64,000 nucleotides of DNA from assembly GCF_020880815.1 (NCBI RefSeq), contig NZ_JAJITD010000006.1:310001-374000 (forward strand), written 5' to 3'. This document shows, one piece after another, positions 32,787-40,353 of this stretch. A program made the position numbers and the translations under genes. The DNA comes from Paraburkholderia sejongensis (GTDB lineage Bacteria > Pseudomonadota > Gammaproteobacteria > Burkholderiales > Burkholderiaceae). A model generated the notes under the pieces. It was not told the origin of the DNA. It was given only the letters and a program-made list of their open reading frames with translations, and made no database searches. Every line of letters begins with the position of its first letter. Position 1 is the first letter of the stretch.

Positions 32787-33341
32787 ATGGAAAGCAGATG
32801 GAACGCACAGCACATGGATGCTTCACCGACCTCCGGCAACGCCGAAGCCACTGAAACGGACTCGCGGCCCGCATGGCGCGACACGGCGCTCAGTCAACGC
32901 CCCGGCTTTCTGATCCGCCGGCTGCATCAAATCCACGTCGCGCTGTTCATGGAAGAGTGCGCGGCGGAGGGGATCACTCCCGTGCAATACAGCATTCTTA
33001 CGGCGCTCGAACAACTGGGGCCTTCCGAGCAGGTCGCGCTATCGCGCGCGGTGGGACTGGATCGCGCGAATACGGCGGATGTCATCTCGCGGCTGGCGCA
33101 GCGGCGCTTCGTGCACAGCCGTGTATCGCGCACGGACCGGCGCAAGAAAGTCGCCGAGCTGACGGGCGTAGGGCATGCGCTGCTCGCGCGGCTGGAGTCG
33201 CCGGTGGCGCGCGCGCACGAAAGGACCATCGCGGCGCTGCCGGCGCAAGAACGAGAGACGTTTCTCCGGCAACTGCTGCTGCTGGTCGAAACCAACAACG
33301 AACTCAGCCGCACGCCCATCGTTCGCCTGAGCGATGACTGA
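32787..33341 (+). CDS. MarR-family regulator (second related copy)
   Basis: A 184-residue MarR protein with Ile-Thr-Pro-Val-Gln-Tyr-Ser-Ile-Leu-Thr-Ala-Leu, a recognition helix Val-Gly-Leu-Asp-Arg-Ala-Asn-Thr-Ala-Asp-Val, and a basic wing Arg-Thr-Asp-Arg-Arg-Lys-Lys. It is a paralogue of the MarR at 19282-19848, so two copies bracket the catabolic cluster. The start is uncertain: ATG 32787 sits 4 bp after a palindrome and ATG 32814 is an alternative. It is divergent from the ABC importer operon, which it may repress. Confidence 0.85.
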   Translation: MESRWNAQHMDASPTSGNAEATETDSRPAWRDTALSQRPGFLIRRLHQIHVALFMEECAAEGITPVQYSILTALEQLGPSEQVALSRAVGLDRANTADVISRLAQRRFVHSRVSRTDRRKKVAELTGVGHALLARLESPVARAHERTIAALPAQERETFLRQLLLLVETNNELSRTPIVRLSDD

Positions 33342-33485
33342 GTTCGTGTGACGAGCCGAAGCAAGCCGCGGACAGCGTGGATCTCGAAGTTAGCAATAGA
33401 TGCGTGCGACGGATCGGGGAGGGGATCGCGTCGTGCTTGTGACGGTTGCGAAGACGGGGGGCTCGTCGCCGCGTCCCGGGGCCTG

Positions 33486-33600
33486 CTAATCCTTCAACGC
33501 AGCCCGCACGTGCTGCCGGAAATGCTCCGGGGAGCCTGGCGCATGGGCGTTGAGCAGCGCGAGTTTGACCAGAAACAGTTGCGCTTCGTCTGCACCGCGG
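33486..33600 (-). pseudogene. C-terminal remnant of an unidentified gene
   Basis: On the minus strand one frame reads about 37 sense-like codons ending in TAG (33486-33488), with the composition of a real C-terminus (Leu-Phe-Leu-Val-Lys-Leu-Ala-Leu-Leu-Asn and Phe-Arg-Gln-His-Val-Arg-Ala-Ala-Leu-Lys-Asp). No start is in frame and the reading falls apart at the AT-rich inverted repeat upstream. I do not recognise the family. It looks like a truncated gene end. Confidence 0.35.
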
Positions 33601-33603
33601 GGG

Positions 33604-33664
33604 TTTTGTACGTTTTGTTCTCCGTGTACGTTGTGAGCGTACTGGTGTCGAAAAACGTACAAAA
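33604..33664. repeat. Perfect 13-bp inverted repeat TTTTGTACGTTTT
   Basis: TTTTGTACGTTTT (33604-33616) and AAAACGTACAAAA (33652-33664) are exact inverted copies around a 35-bp core that has further GTAC/GTAC-like motifs (GTGTACGTTGTGAGCGTACT). The AT content stands out from the surrounding sequence. It could be an operator for a dimeric regulator or a scar left by a small mobile element. Confidence 0.6.
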
Positions 33665-33876
33665 GAGAGGTGCCGTGAGACGCCGGTGCTGGCGGCTCAT
33701 GGGAAAAGGCGTTAGGCGCAGGCTAAGAGAGTGCCGAGAAGCAGGCCGGCGGCCCATCCGGCCAGAATGAGGACAGGCAAGCGAGGCGCATGACACGGCG
33801 GCGTTCCGGTTACGCGGAGACGGCGTTATTCACGGGTGCACGGAGAAAAGCTGCGGCGCGCACCGTCTTGATAGAC

Positions 33877-33907
33877 GGTTGCATCGGCCCATCCGGCCGA
33901 TGCAACC
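33877..33907. terminator. Long hairpin downstream of the BON-domain gene
   Basis: GGTTGCATCGGCC (33877-33889) and GGCCGATGCAACC (33895-33907) form a perfect 13-bp stem with a 5-nt loop, 22 bp after the BON gene stop. It lacks a T tract on the minus strand, but stability and position fit a transcription end or mRNA 3' stabiliser. Confidence 0.6.
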
Positions 33908-33928
33908 CGTCTGTTGCTCAGCAACGAC

Positions 33929-34348
33929 TTACTGCGGCCGGCCGTGGCGCTCACGGACGGTCAGCTTGTTCTTCACCGAGCGCACGCCGCGCACCGAGCG
34001 CGCGGCATCGCCGGCGCGCTTGATCTGCGAATGCTGCGGGACGGTGCCGGTCAGCGTGACGGCGCCGTGATGCACGTTGACGTGGATCGCCGCGAAATTC
34101 AGGCCCGGCGTACGTGTGAAGGTCTGGCGGATGTCGCGCAGCAGCGCGCTGTCCGAACGGTGGTTGTTGCGGTTGCTATTACTGTTGCTGTTATGCGGGC
34201 CGGCCGCGACGGCCGGCGCAGGAGGCGGGGGCTGCATCGATGCATCGTTCGGCGTACCGCCCGTCTGTGCGTTCGCATAGGTCGCGCCAGTCGCGATCGC
34301 TACCGCGAACATCGCGCCGATGATTTTGCTCGCGCCGTTTGTTTTCAT
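33929..34348 (-). CDS. BON-domain exported protein
   Basis: A 139-residue secreted protein. A signal peptide (about 1-24, ending Ala-Thr-Tyr-Ala-Asn-Ala) leads to a Pro- and Asn/Ser-rich linker (Pro-Pro-Pro-Pro, then an Asn-Ser repeat) and a single C-terminal BON domain (about 70-135; Leu-Arg-Asp-Ile-Arg and Gly-Ala-Val-Thr-Leu-Thr-Gly-Thr-Val). BON domains bind phospholipid or peptidoglycan and are linked to envelope stress. ATG 34348 has a good ribosome site (AAGGAG); a GTG two codons earlier is less likely. Confidence 0.8.
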   Translation of the reverse strand: MKTNGASKIIGAMFAVAIATGATYANAQTGGTPNDASMQPPPPAPAVAAGPHNSNSNSNRNNHRSDSALLRDIRQTFTRTPGLNFAAIHVNVHHGAVTLTGTVPQHSQIKRAGDAARSVRGVRSVKNKLTVRERHGRPQ

Positions 34349-34640
34349 TCTCACTCCTTTGCCGATTTGTCAGGAACTGCCGTTCGAGCCGCATGAGGCC
34401 AGCGGGAAAAAGGCGGCGCATGGCGCTGCCGCCTCGCGACGAGTGTTCGACCGCCGGCCACGATTATATGACGCGATCACGGCGCGGATGGGACGGTCGC
34501 GGGCAGGTCCGCGTGCTGCGGCGGTTGCGTTCGAAAGCGTCGATACGTGGTTTACGGCGGCCCCGCGAGGTGCTTGCCGATGGGTTTGCGACCTGCTTGC
34601 GATGTGCCGAAGCGAGGCATCTCAAGCAGCGGAGAAGCCG
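34349..34640. other. Intergenic region without recognised features upstream of the repeat field
   Basis: About 290 bp upstream of the BON gene, presumably containing its promoter. No gene, palindrome or tandem repeat stands out until the first GGTGAGGA-family repeat near 34641. Confidence 0.5.
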
Positions 34641-35420
34641 ATAGGTGAGAAGATTCGGGAGCCCGCGAGGTGAGTTCGTGCGTACCTGTGCGCGCACTTC
34701 AATCGCAAAGGTGAGGAGTTTCGGGAGCTGTCGGCGAAACTCGTATCGGATTCCCAGGTTTCATGCCGTTCGTTGCTATTTGCTGGATGCGTCGTATCGA
34801 TGCAAGTGGCCGGTTCGATATGCGATGCGGCGACGCTGGCGGCTGGTGGGTGATGGCCGGCGTGCTAAAGGTGAGGGTTTTCGGGACCCGCTGACGCCGG
34901 CAATCTTCGCAACTAACCGCCTATTACCGATCGGCGCTTGAGATGTCGCCCACCACCAGATCCAACGCCCACGGCCCTTCGCGCGGCGGCGCGCACTTCG
35001 CTGCCGGTTTGCTCAAAGGGGAGGAGATTCGGGAGTTGCCGGGCGCGAATCGGCCTGATGCGATGTTGGCGAACGCGGATAAGCAGCACGTTCGAAAGCA
35101 CGCGCGCACGCATTCGTTGTGCCGGCTGCGCAACGTAAGTCATTGAATGTCCAGGCGATCCGCCGCATTTCGAGGCCACTAGCGAGCCCGCAAATGCATG
35201 CTTTTACTCAAAGGTGAGGCTTTTCGGGAGCTATGCGAAGACTGCGTGAGAACCGCACGAGAATAGCGTGGGACCTGCGGCCATGACGCAGAAAAGACCC
35301 GCGAAACCGCCGCTTTGCCCCGCCGCGTACCCCAAAGGTGAGCATTTTCAGGAGCCACAGCAAGCGCATTTCACGCCAATCCGCCGCCGCTCCGTATCAA
35401 AGGTGAGGATTTTCGGGAGC
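34641..35420 (+). repeat. Field of seven dispersed direct repeats, consensus AAGGTGAGGATTTTCGGGAG
   Basis: Seven same-strand copies of a ~22-bp motif begin near 34641, 34707, 34866, 35014, 35210, 35333 and 35399. Most keep (C)AAAGG(T/G)GAG and TT(C)GGGAG, with the third and fourth T and one G variable. Spacing is irregular (65, 159, 148, 196, 123, 66 bp) and the sequence between copies is unrelated. No convincing gene lies in the interval. The same motif forms the tandem array at 15.1 kb on the other strand. It is neither a CRISPR nor a palindromic REP element. Confidence 0.8.
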
Positions 35421-35446
35421 ATCGAACGCGCCCCCGGAACGCCGGC

Positions 35447-36205
35447 TCAGGCCGCTTTCGCGATCTCGCGGATATCCGCGACCGGGGTATTGCCGAACGC
35501 ATCGCTCAGCGCGTACTCGACCAGCGCGGCCGCGCATTGCTCCGGCGACGTCAGCTGACCGTTGCGCTTCAGGTCTTCGAAGCGCTGGCGCATCGGGAAC
35601 TGATCTTCGCCGCTGCCGCGAATCTGCGCCTGCATGTCGGTATCGATCACGCCCGGCGCGAGACTGCAGATCCGCAACGCGCGATTCGCGTCGAGCGCGA
35701 CCGCGCGTGCGTGATGGTCGAGCGCGGCCTTCGTTGCGCAGTAGATGCTCCAGCCCGGATACGCATTGCGCGCCGCGCCGCTAGAGATATGGACGATGCG
35801 CCGGTCGGTCGCGTCGACCGCGGCGGCGGCGAGCGCGCTCGCGAGCATCAGCGGTGTCGCGACGTTCAGGCTCACCGCGTCGGCGATGTTCGCCGGGTCC
35901 TGACCTTCGATCGGGCCGATCGGCTGCACCATCCCCGCGTTGTTGATCAGCAGCACGGTTTGCGCGCCGCGCACGAAGTGGCGCAGTGCGTCGGTCGCGA
36001 GCCATTGCGCGACGCGCGCGGGCTCGGCCAGTTGCAGTTCGATTTCTTCCAGCTGCGCCGGATAGCGCGTCTTCAGCTCGGCATGCCGCGAGCGCGACAG
36101 CCCCAGCACCGTGACGTTGCGCGCGAGCAGTTGTTCGGCGAGTGCCGCGCCGATGCCGCGCGTGTGGCCGGTGACGATCGCGCGAGTCGGAGATGAGGAG
36201 GTCAT
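35447..36205 (-). CDS. Short-chain dehydrogenase/reductase
   Basis: A 252-residue SDR. Cofactor motif Thr-Gly-His-Thr-Arg-Gly-Ile-Gly, Asn-Asn-Ala-Gly, catalytic Ser in His-Ile-Ser-Ser-Gly-Ala, and Tyr-Cys-Ala-Thr-Lys (Tyr-x3-Lys). It resembles sepiapterin-reductase-like or YdfG-type SDRs. Start ATG 36205 is chosen; 21 residues further upstream are in the intergenic remnant region. No operon partner. It lies next to the repeat field, which ends 26 bp after its stop. Confidence 0.85.
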   Translation of the reverse strand: MTSSSPTRAIVTGHTRGIGAALAEQLLARNVTVLGLSRSRHAELKTRYPAQLEEIELQLAEPARVAQWLATDALRHFVRGAQTVLLINNAGMVQPIGPIEGQDPANIADAVSLNVATPLMLASALAAAAVDATDRRIVHISSGAARNAYPGWSIYCATKAALDHHARAVALDANRALRICSLAPGVIDTDMQAQIRGSGEDQFPMRQRFEDLKRNGQLTSPEQCAAALVEYALSDAFGNTPVADIREIAKAA

Positions 36206-36268
36206 GGCGGTCCTTGTGTGGGGTTGGCTTCGGAGACCGCCGATTTTCGCACTTTTCGCCCGCTGCAA

Positions 36269-36361
36269 TCAGAGCGAGCGGGAGCGGTCGCGATACTGCA
36301 GCGGCGTTACGCCAAGCCGTTTCGTGAACGCGATTATCATCGCGAGAATGTCTGCACGATG
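36269..36361 (-). pseudogene. C-terminal remnant of an AraC-type regulator
   Basis: A minus-strand frame ending TGA at 36269-36271 reads Phe-Thr-Lys-Arg-Leu-Gly-Val-Thr-Pro-Leu-Gln-Tyr-Arg, the signature end of AraC/XylS helix-turn-helix domains. Upstream the frame loses similarity after about 30 codons and has no start. This is best explained as a deleted AraC gene. Confidence 0.6.
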
Positions 36362-36433
36362 ATTCTTGCCTCGGCCGGGCGGGATTGAGGGGTGGGGACA
36401 GCAAATTGCGCGTCAGGCCCAATTGCACGATAA

Positions 36434-36453
36434 TGCATTGCAAATGCGATGCA
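36434..36453. promoter_or_regulatory. 20-bp imperfect palindrome before the ParD-like antitoxin gene
   Basis: TGCATTGCAAATGCGATGCA is symmetric at 16 of 20 positions and sits 11 bp before the antitoxin ATG, right before AAGGAG. This is where an antitoxin with a ribbon-helix-helix domain would bind to repress its own operon. Confidence 0.5.
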
Positions 36454-36464
36454 AGGAGTGTCAG

Positions 36465-36749
36465 ATGAAAACCGCCAATTTCCCGTCGGTACGTGTCGAG
36501 CCCGAGTTGCGGGCCGCGGCCGAAGACGTGTTGCAGGATGGCGAAAGCCTTTCGAACTTCGTGGAACAGGCTATTCGCGACAACATTGCACGGCGCTTGA
36601 ACCAGCGCGAGTTTGTCGCGCGAGGCCTCGCGTCGCGGGCAGAGGCGAAAGAGAGTGGCGATTACGTCGAGGCCGACGACGTGCTCGCAGCCCTGCAGGT
36701 GCGACTTGACGAGGCGAAAGCGCGGGCTCGGGCGAAGCAGAAGCGATGA
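36465..36749 (+). CDS. ParD/YacA-like antitoxin
   Basis: A 94-residue antitoxin with a short N-terminal ribbon-helix-helix (about 1-45; Phe-Pro-Ser-Val-Arg-Val-Glu-Pro-Glu-Leu-Arg and Leu-Ser-Asn-Phe-Val-Glu-Gln-Ala) and a charged helical tail (Arg-Leu-Asp-Glu-Ala-Lys-Ala-Arg). ATG 36465 has AAGGAG six bases upstream. It overlaps the toxin start by 4 nt. It would neutralise the downstream ParE-type toxin and autoregulate. Confidence 0.82.
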   Translation: MKTANFPSVRVEPELRAAAEDVLQDGESLSNFVEQAIRDNIARRLNQREFVARGLASRAEAKESGDYVEADDVLAALQVRLDEAKARARAKQKR

Positions 36750-37054
36750 CGTATCGGGTTCGCTTCACCCATGCCGCCACCGCGGACCTCAACCGCCTGT
36801 ACGACTTCATCATCGAACGCGACGACACGGACTTGCCGCTGGCCGAACGCGCGCTACAAGCTATTCGTGATGGGATCGCAACGCTTCGCACGTCGCCGTT
36901 TACCTGCCGTAAGGCCGAGCAAAACACGCCGTTCCTGCGGGAACTGTTGATACCGTTTGGCCACACGGGCTACGTCGCGTTGTTTGAAATCGAGAGCAAT
37001 CAGACTGTAACCGTGCTGGCTGTGCGCCATCAGCTAGAGGATGATTACCACTGA
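36746..37054 (+). CDS. RelE/ParE-family toxin
   Basis: A 102-residue ParE-type toxin: Tyr-Arg-Val-Arg-Phe-Thr start, two helices (Ala-Asp-Leu-Asn-Arg-Leu-Tyr-Asp-Phe-Ile), and a beta sheet ending in Thr-Val-Leu-Ala-Val-Arg-His-Gln. ParE members inhibit gyrase, whereas RelE members cut mRNA; the lack of an obvious RelE catalytic set favours ParE. Coupled to the antitoxin gene. Its 3' end is 18 bp before the LysR gene. Confidence 0.85.
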   Translation: MTYRVRFTHAATADLNRLYDFIIERDDTDLPLAERALQAIRDGIATLRTSPFTCRKAEQNTPFLRELLIPFGHTGYVALFEIESNQTVTVLAVRHQLEDDYH

Positions 37055-37072
37055 CCAACCTCCGGGCCCCCC

Positions 37073-38029
37073 ATGGTCATCAAAAACCTCCTCCGCAAAC
37101 TCGACCTCACCACGCTGCAACTCTTCCTCGCGGTCTTCGAGGAAGGCACGCTCACGCGTGCCGCCGAGCGTGAGGCGATCGCGGTCTCGGCCGCCAGCAA
37201 GCGGTTGCTCGAACTCGAGCAGGCGGTCGGCGCGTCGCTGTTCCAGCGCAACGCGCGCGGGATGACGCTGACGCCGGCCGGCGAAACGCTGCTGCATCAC
37301 GCGCGCCGGGTGCTGCGCGATATCGAGAACATCGGTATCGAACTGGCCGGCCATGCGAGCGGCGTGCTCGGCTATGTGCGGATGATGGCCAATCTGTCGG
37401 CGATCGTCGAATTCCTGCCCGAAGATTTGCGCGCGTTCCAGGCGCGCCACGAGCGCGTGAAAGTCGATCTGGAAGAGCGCCCGAGCGGCGGCGTCGTCAA
37501 GGCAATCGACGAAAGCCTCGCCGATCTGGGCATCTGTTCGGCCGACGCCGACACGCGCGATCTGCACGTCGAGCACTATCGGCGCGATTCGCTGGTCATC
37601 GTGATGCGCGACGATCATCCGCTCGCGGCGCGCAAAAGCATCGGCTTCGCGGAGACGCTCGACGGCGACCACGTCGGTCTGCATTCCGCGAGTTCGATCA
37701 ACGCGCGTAGCCATCTCGCCGCGCGCCAGGCCGGCAAGCCGCTGCGGCTGCGCATTCACGTGCCGGGTTTCGACGCGGTGTGCCGGATGGTGCAGGCCGG
37801 CATGGGCGTCGGCGTGCTGCCGGATAAGGTGTGTCAGCTGATGGGCCGTCCGCTTGGGCTCATCGGCGTGCCGCTCGAAGACGATTGGGCCGAGCGCAGT
37901 CTGGTGCTGGTGGTGCGCGATGTCGATGCGCTGTCGCCGGTGAGCCGGTTGCTGTTCGATCATCTGCGCACGGTCGAGGCGCGGGAAACGTCCGCCGCTG
38001 AGCGTTCGCCGTTCGCGAACGGTCGTTGA
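37073..38029 (+). CDS. LysR-family regulator of the CoA-transferase module
   Basis: A 318-residue LysR protein with an N-terminal helix-turn-helix (about 10-70; Leu-Thr-Arg-Ala-Ala-Glu-Arg-Glu-Ala-Ile-Ala-Val-Ser-Ala-Ala-Ser) and a substrate-binding domain. It is codirectional with, and 75 bp from, the CoA-transferase gene; TCCGGAGACAGCAAC precedes that gene. Most LysR genes sit divergently, so this arrangement is less usual. It probably senses the substrate of the downstream module. Confidence 0.9.
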   Translation: MVIKNLLRKLDLTTLQLFLAVFEEGTLTRAAEREAIAVSAASKRLLELEQAVGASLFQRNARGMTLTPAGETLLHHARRVLRDIENIGIELAGHASGVLGYVRMMANLSAIVEFLPEDLRAFQARHERVKVDLEERPSGGVVKAIDESLADLGICSADADTRDLHVEHYRRDSLVIVMRDDHPLAARKSIGFAETLDGDHVGLHSASSINARSHLAARQAGKPLRLRIHVPGFDAVCRMVQAGMGVGVLPDKVCQLMGRPLGLIGVPLEDDWAERSLVLVVRDVDALSPVSRLLFDHLRTVEARETSAAERSPFANGR

Positions 38030-38104
38030 CGAATTGCGGTTGGACGCGAGCGCCGCACCGCTTCTAAGCTGTCTCCAACACGAAACCAGTCCGGAGACAG
38101 CAAC

Positions 38105-39298
38105 ATGGGTGGACCCCTTCAGGGTATTCGCGTCGTCGAGATCGGAACCCTCATCGCCGCGCCGTTCGCCGCGCGCCTGATGGCCGAGTTCGGCGCCGAC
38201 GTGATCAAGATCGAAGCGCCCGTCACCGGCGACCCGCTGCGCAAATGGCGCAAGCTCCACGAAGGCACGTCGCTGTGGTGGTACCTGCAATCGCGCAACA
38301 AGAAATCGGTCTGCGTGAATCTGAAATCGCCCGATGGGGTCGAGGTCGTCAAGCGCCTCGTCGCCGACGCCGATGTCGTGATCGAAAATCTGCGCCCCGG
38401 CGCGCTCGAAAAACTCGGTCTCGGCTGGGACGTGCTGCATGCGCTGAATCCGAAACTGACAATGGTGCGCATCTCCGGCTACGGCCAGTCCGGTCCGTAT
38501 CGCGACCGGCCGGGCTTCGGCGCGATCGGCGAAGCGATGGGCGGGATCCGCTACACGACTGGCGAAGCGGACGGGGCGCCGGCGCGCGTCGGCGTGAGTC
38601 TCGGCGATTCGCTCGCGTCGCTGCACGGCGTGATCGGCGCGCTGATGTCGCTGCTGCGCGTGAAGACCGGCCAGGGCGACGGCCAGGTGGTCGACGTATC
38701 GCTGGTCGAGAGCGTGTTCAATCTGATGGAAACCCTCGTGCCGGAATACGACCTGCTCGGCCACGTGCGCGAGCGCAGCGGCGGCGCGCTGCCGGGCATC
38801 GCGCCGTCGAACACATACCGCACCGAAGACGATGGCTACGTGGTGATCGCCGGCAATAGCGATCCGATCTTCAAACGGCTGATGCAGGTGATCGGCCGCC
38901 CCGACCTCGCCGACGATCCCGCGCTCGCGCACAACGACGGCCGCGTGAAGCAGGTAGCGATGCTCGATCAGGCGATCAGCGCATGGACCTCGCATCACTC
39001 GACCGACGACGTGCTGGCCGCGCTCGAACGCGCGGAAGTGCCGGCGGGGCGCATCTATTCGGTCGCCGATATCGTCGCCGATCCGCACTACCAGGCGCGC
39101 GAGATGTTGCTGCCCGCGCAATTGCCGGGCGGCGCGTCGGTGAAGATGCCGGGCATCGCGCCGAAGCTGTCGGACACGCCGGGCGAAGTGCGCTGGCAAG
39201 GGCCGGCGCTCGGCGAGCACACCGGCAGCGTGCTCGGCGAACTGGGTTTCGCGGACGATGAGATCGAGCGGCTGCGCCGCGAAGGAGCCGTGCAATGA
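38105..39298 (+). CDS. Class III (CaiB/BaiF) CoA-transferase
   Basis: A 397-residue formyl-CoA-transferase-type enzyme. N-terminal Gly-Ile-Arg-Val-Val-Glu-Ile-Gly-Thr, Asp-Val-Ile-Lys-Ile-Glu, Asn-Lys-Lys-Ser-Val-Cys-Val-Asn-Leu, Val-Ile-Glu-Asn-Leu-Arg-Pro-Gly, and nucleophile Asp168 in Gly-Asp-Ser-Leu-Ala are all present. It transfers CoA from a donor such as succinyl-CoA to a carboxylic acid. The stop overlaps the next gene's start by 4 nt, linking it to an HMG-CoA-lyase-like enzyme. Among class III enzymes, SUGCT uses glutarate and 3-hydroxy-3-methylglutarate, which fits the neighbour. Confidence 0.9.
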   Translation: MGGPLQGIRVVEIGTLIAAPFAARLMAEFGADVIKIEAPVTGDPLRKWRKLHEGTSLWWYLQSRNKKSVCVNLKSPDGVEVVKRLVADADVVIENLRPGALEKLGLGWDVLHALNPKLTMVRISGYGQSGPYRDRPGFGAIGEAMGGIRYTTGEADGAPARVGVSLGDSLASLHGVIGALMSLLRVKTGQGDGQVVDVSLVESVFNLMETLVPEYDLLGHVRERSGGALPGIAPSNTYRTEDDGYVVIAGNSDPIFKRLMQVIGRPDLADDPALAHNDGRVKQVAMLDQAISAWTSHHSTDDVLAALERAEVPAGRIYSVADIVADPHYQAREMLLPAQLPGGASVKMPGIAPKLSDTPGEVRWQGPALGEHTGSVLGELGFADDEIERLRREGAVQ

Positions 39299-40266
39299 AC
39301 GCCGCCGCATCGCAAGCCCTACATGACGACCGCCTGATCGTGCAGGAAGTCGCGCCGCGCGATGGTTTGCAGATCGAACCGACGTGGGTCGACACGCCCG
39401 ACAAGATCGCGCTGATCGATGCGCTATCCACCTGCGGTTTCTCGCGCATCGAAGCGGGCTCGTTCGTGTCGCCGAAAGCGATCCCGGCGCTGCGCGACGG
39501 CGAGGCCGTGTTCCAGCAGATCGAGCGGCACGCGGGCGTGATCTACGTGGCGCTGGTGCCGAATCTGAAGGGCGCCGAGCGCGCGTTGTCGGCGCGCGCC
39601 GACGAACTGAACCTCGTGATGTCCGCGAGTCAGACCCACAACCGCGCGAACATGCGGATGAGTTGCGAGTCGTCGCTGGCGGCGTTCGACGACATCGTGC
39701 GTCACGTGCAGGGCTCGGGCGTGCTGCTCAACGCGACGGTGGCGACCGCGTTCGGCTGCCCGTTCGAAGGCCGCATCGACGAGGACCGGGTGGTCGGTAT
39801 CGTCGATACGTATCGCGAGATGGGCATCGCAGGCATCACGCTCGCCGACACGACCGGCATGGCGAACCCGCGCCAGGTCGCGCGGCTCGTCGCGCGCGTG
39901 CTCGAACGGCTGCCGGCCGCGGCGCTCACGCTGCACTTTCACAACACGCGCGGCCTCGGTCTGGCCAACGTGCTCGCCGCCTACGAAGCCGGCGCGCGCC
40001 GCTTCGACGCGGCGCTCGGCGGTCTCGGCGGCTGCCCGTTCGCGCCGGGCGCGTCGGGCAACATCTGCACCGAAGACCTCGTCAATCTGTGCGACGAAAT
40101 GGGCATCCCGACCGGCATCGATCTGCCGAAGCTGCTGACGTTGTCGCGCGGTCTGCCCGCGTTGCTGGGCCACGACGTACCGGGACAACTCGCGAAGGCG
40201 GGCCGCAATTGTGACCTACATCCGGTGCCCGACTACGTGCTGCAAATGCAGGCGTCAGCCGCATAA
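39295..40266 (+). CDS. Hydroxymethylglutaryl-CoA-lyase-like enzyme
   Basis: A 323-residue DRE-TIM metallolyase. Arg22-Asp23 in Pro-Arg-Asp-Gly-Leu-Gln, metal ligands His214 and His216 in His-Phe-His-Asn, Asn256, and the catalytic loop Cys247 in Gly-Leu-Gly-Gly-Cys-Pro-Phe-Ala are intact. HMG-CoA lyase cleaves 3-hydroxy-3-methylglutaryl-CoA to acetyl-CoA and acetoacetate; close relatives cleave citramalyl-CoA-like compounds. Overlap with the CoA-transferase gene suggests the transferase makes its substrate. Confidence 0.9.
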   Translation: MNAAASQALHDDRLIVQEVAPRDGLQIEPTWVDTPDKIALIDALSTCGFSRIEAGSFVSPKAIPALRDGEAVFQQIERHAGVIYVALVPNLKGAERALSARADELNLVMSASQTHNRANMRMSCESSLAAFDDIVRHVQGSGVLLNATVATAFGCPFEGRIDEDRVVGIVDTYREMGIAGITLADTTGMANPRQVARLVARVLERLPAAALTLHFHNTRGLGLANVLAAYEAGARRFDAALGGLGGCPFAPGASGNICTEDLVNLCDEMGIPTGIDLPKLLTLSRGLPALLGHDVPGQLAKAGRNCDLHPVPDYVLQMQASAA

Positions 40267-40353
40267 AAGCACGCAACAACCCCCTGACCGCAATCCTCGT
40301 TCAACCGATCAAACGACCGGACGGCACCGCCGAATCCGGCATTGGAGACAAGC

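Noticed and set aside
33348..33770. A 140-codon plus-strand ORF after marR-2
   Set aside because: No ribosome site, mixed composition, and it runs through an inverted repeat and a minus-strand gene remnant.
34641..35420. CRISPR array
   Set aside because: Repeats are degenerate and spacing varies from about 40 to 170 bp; there are no cas genes.
37034..39310. 758-codon minus-strand ORF
   Set aside because: Spans two real genes on the other strand and shows only composition-driven openness.
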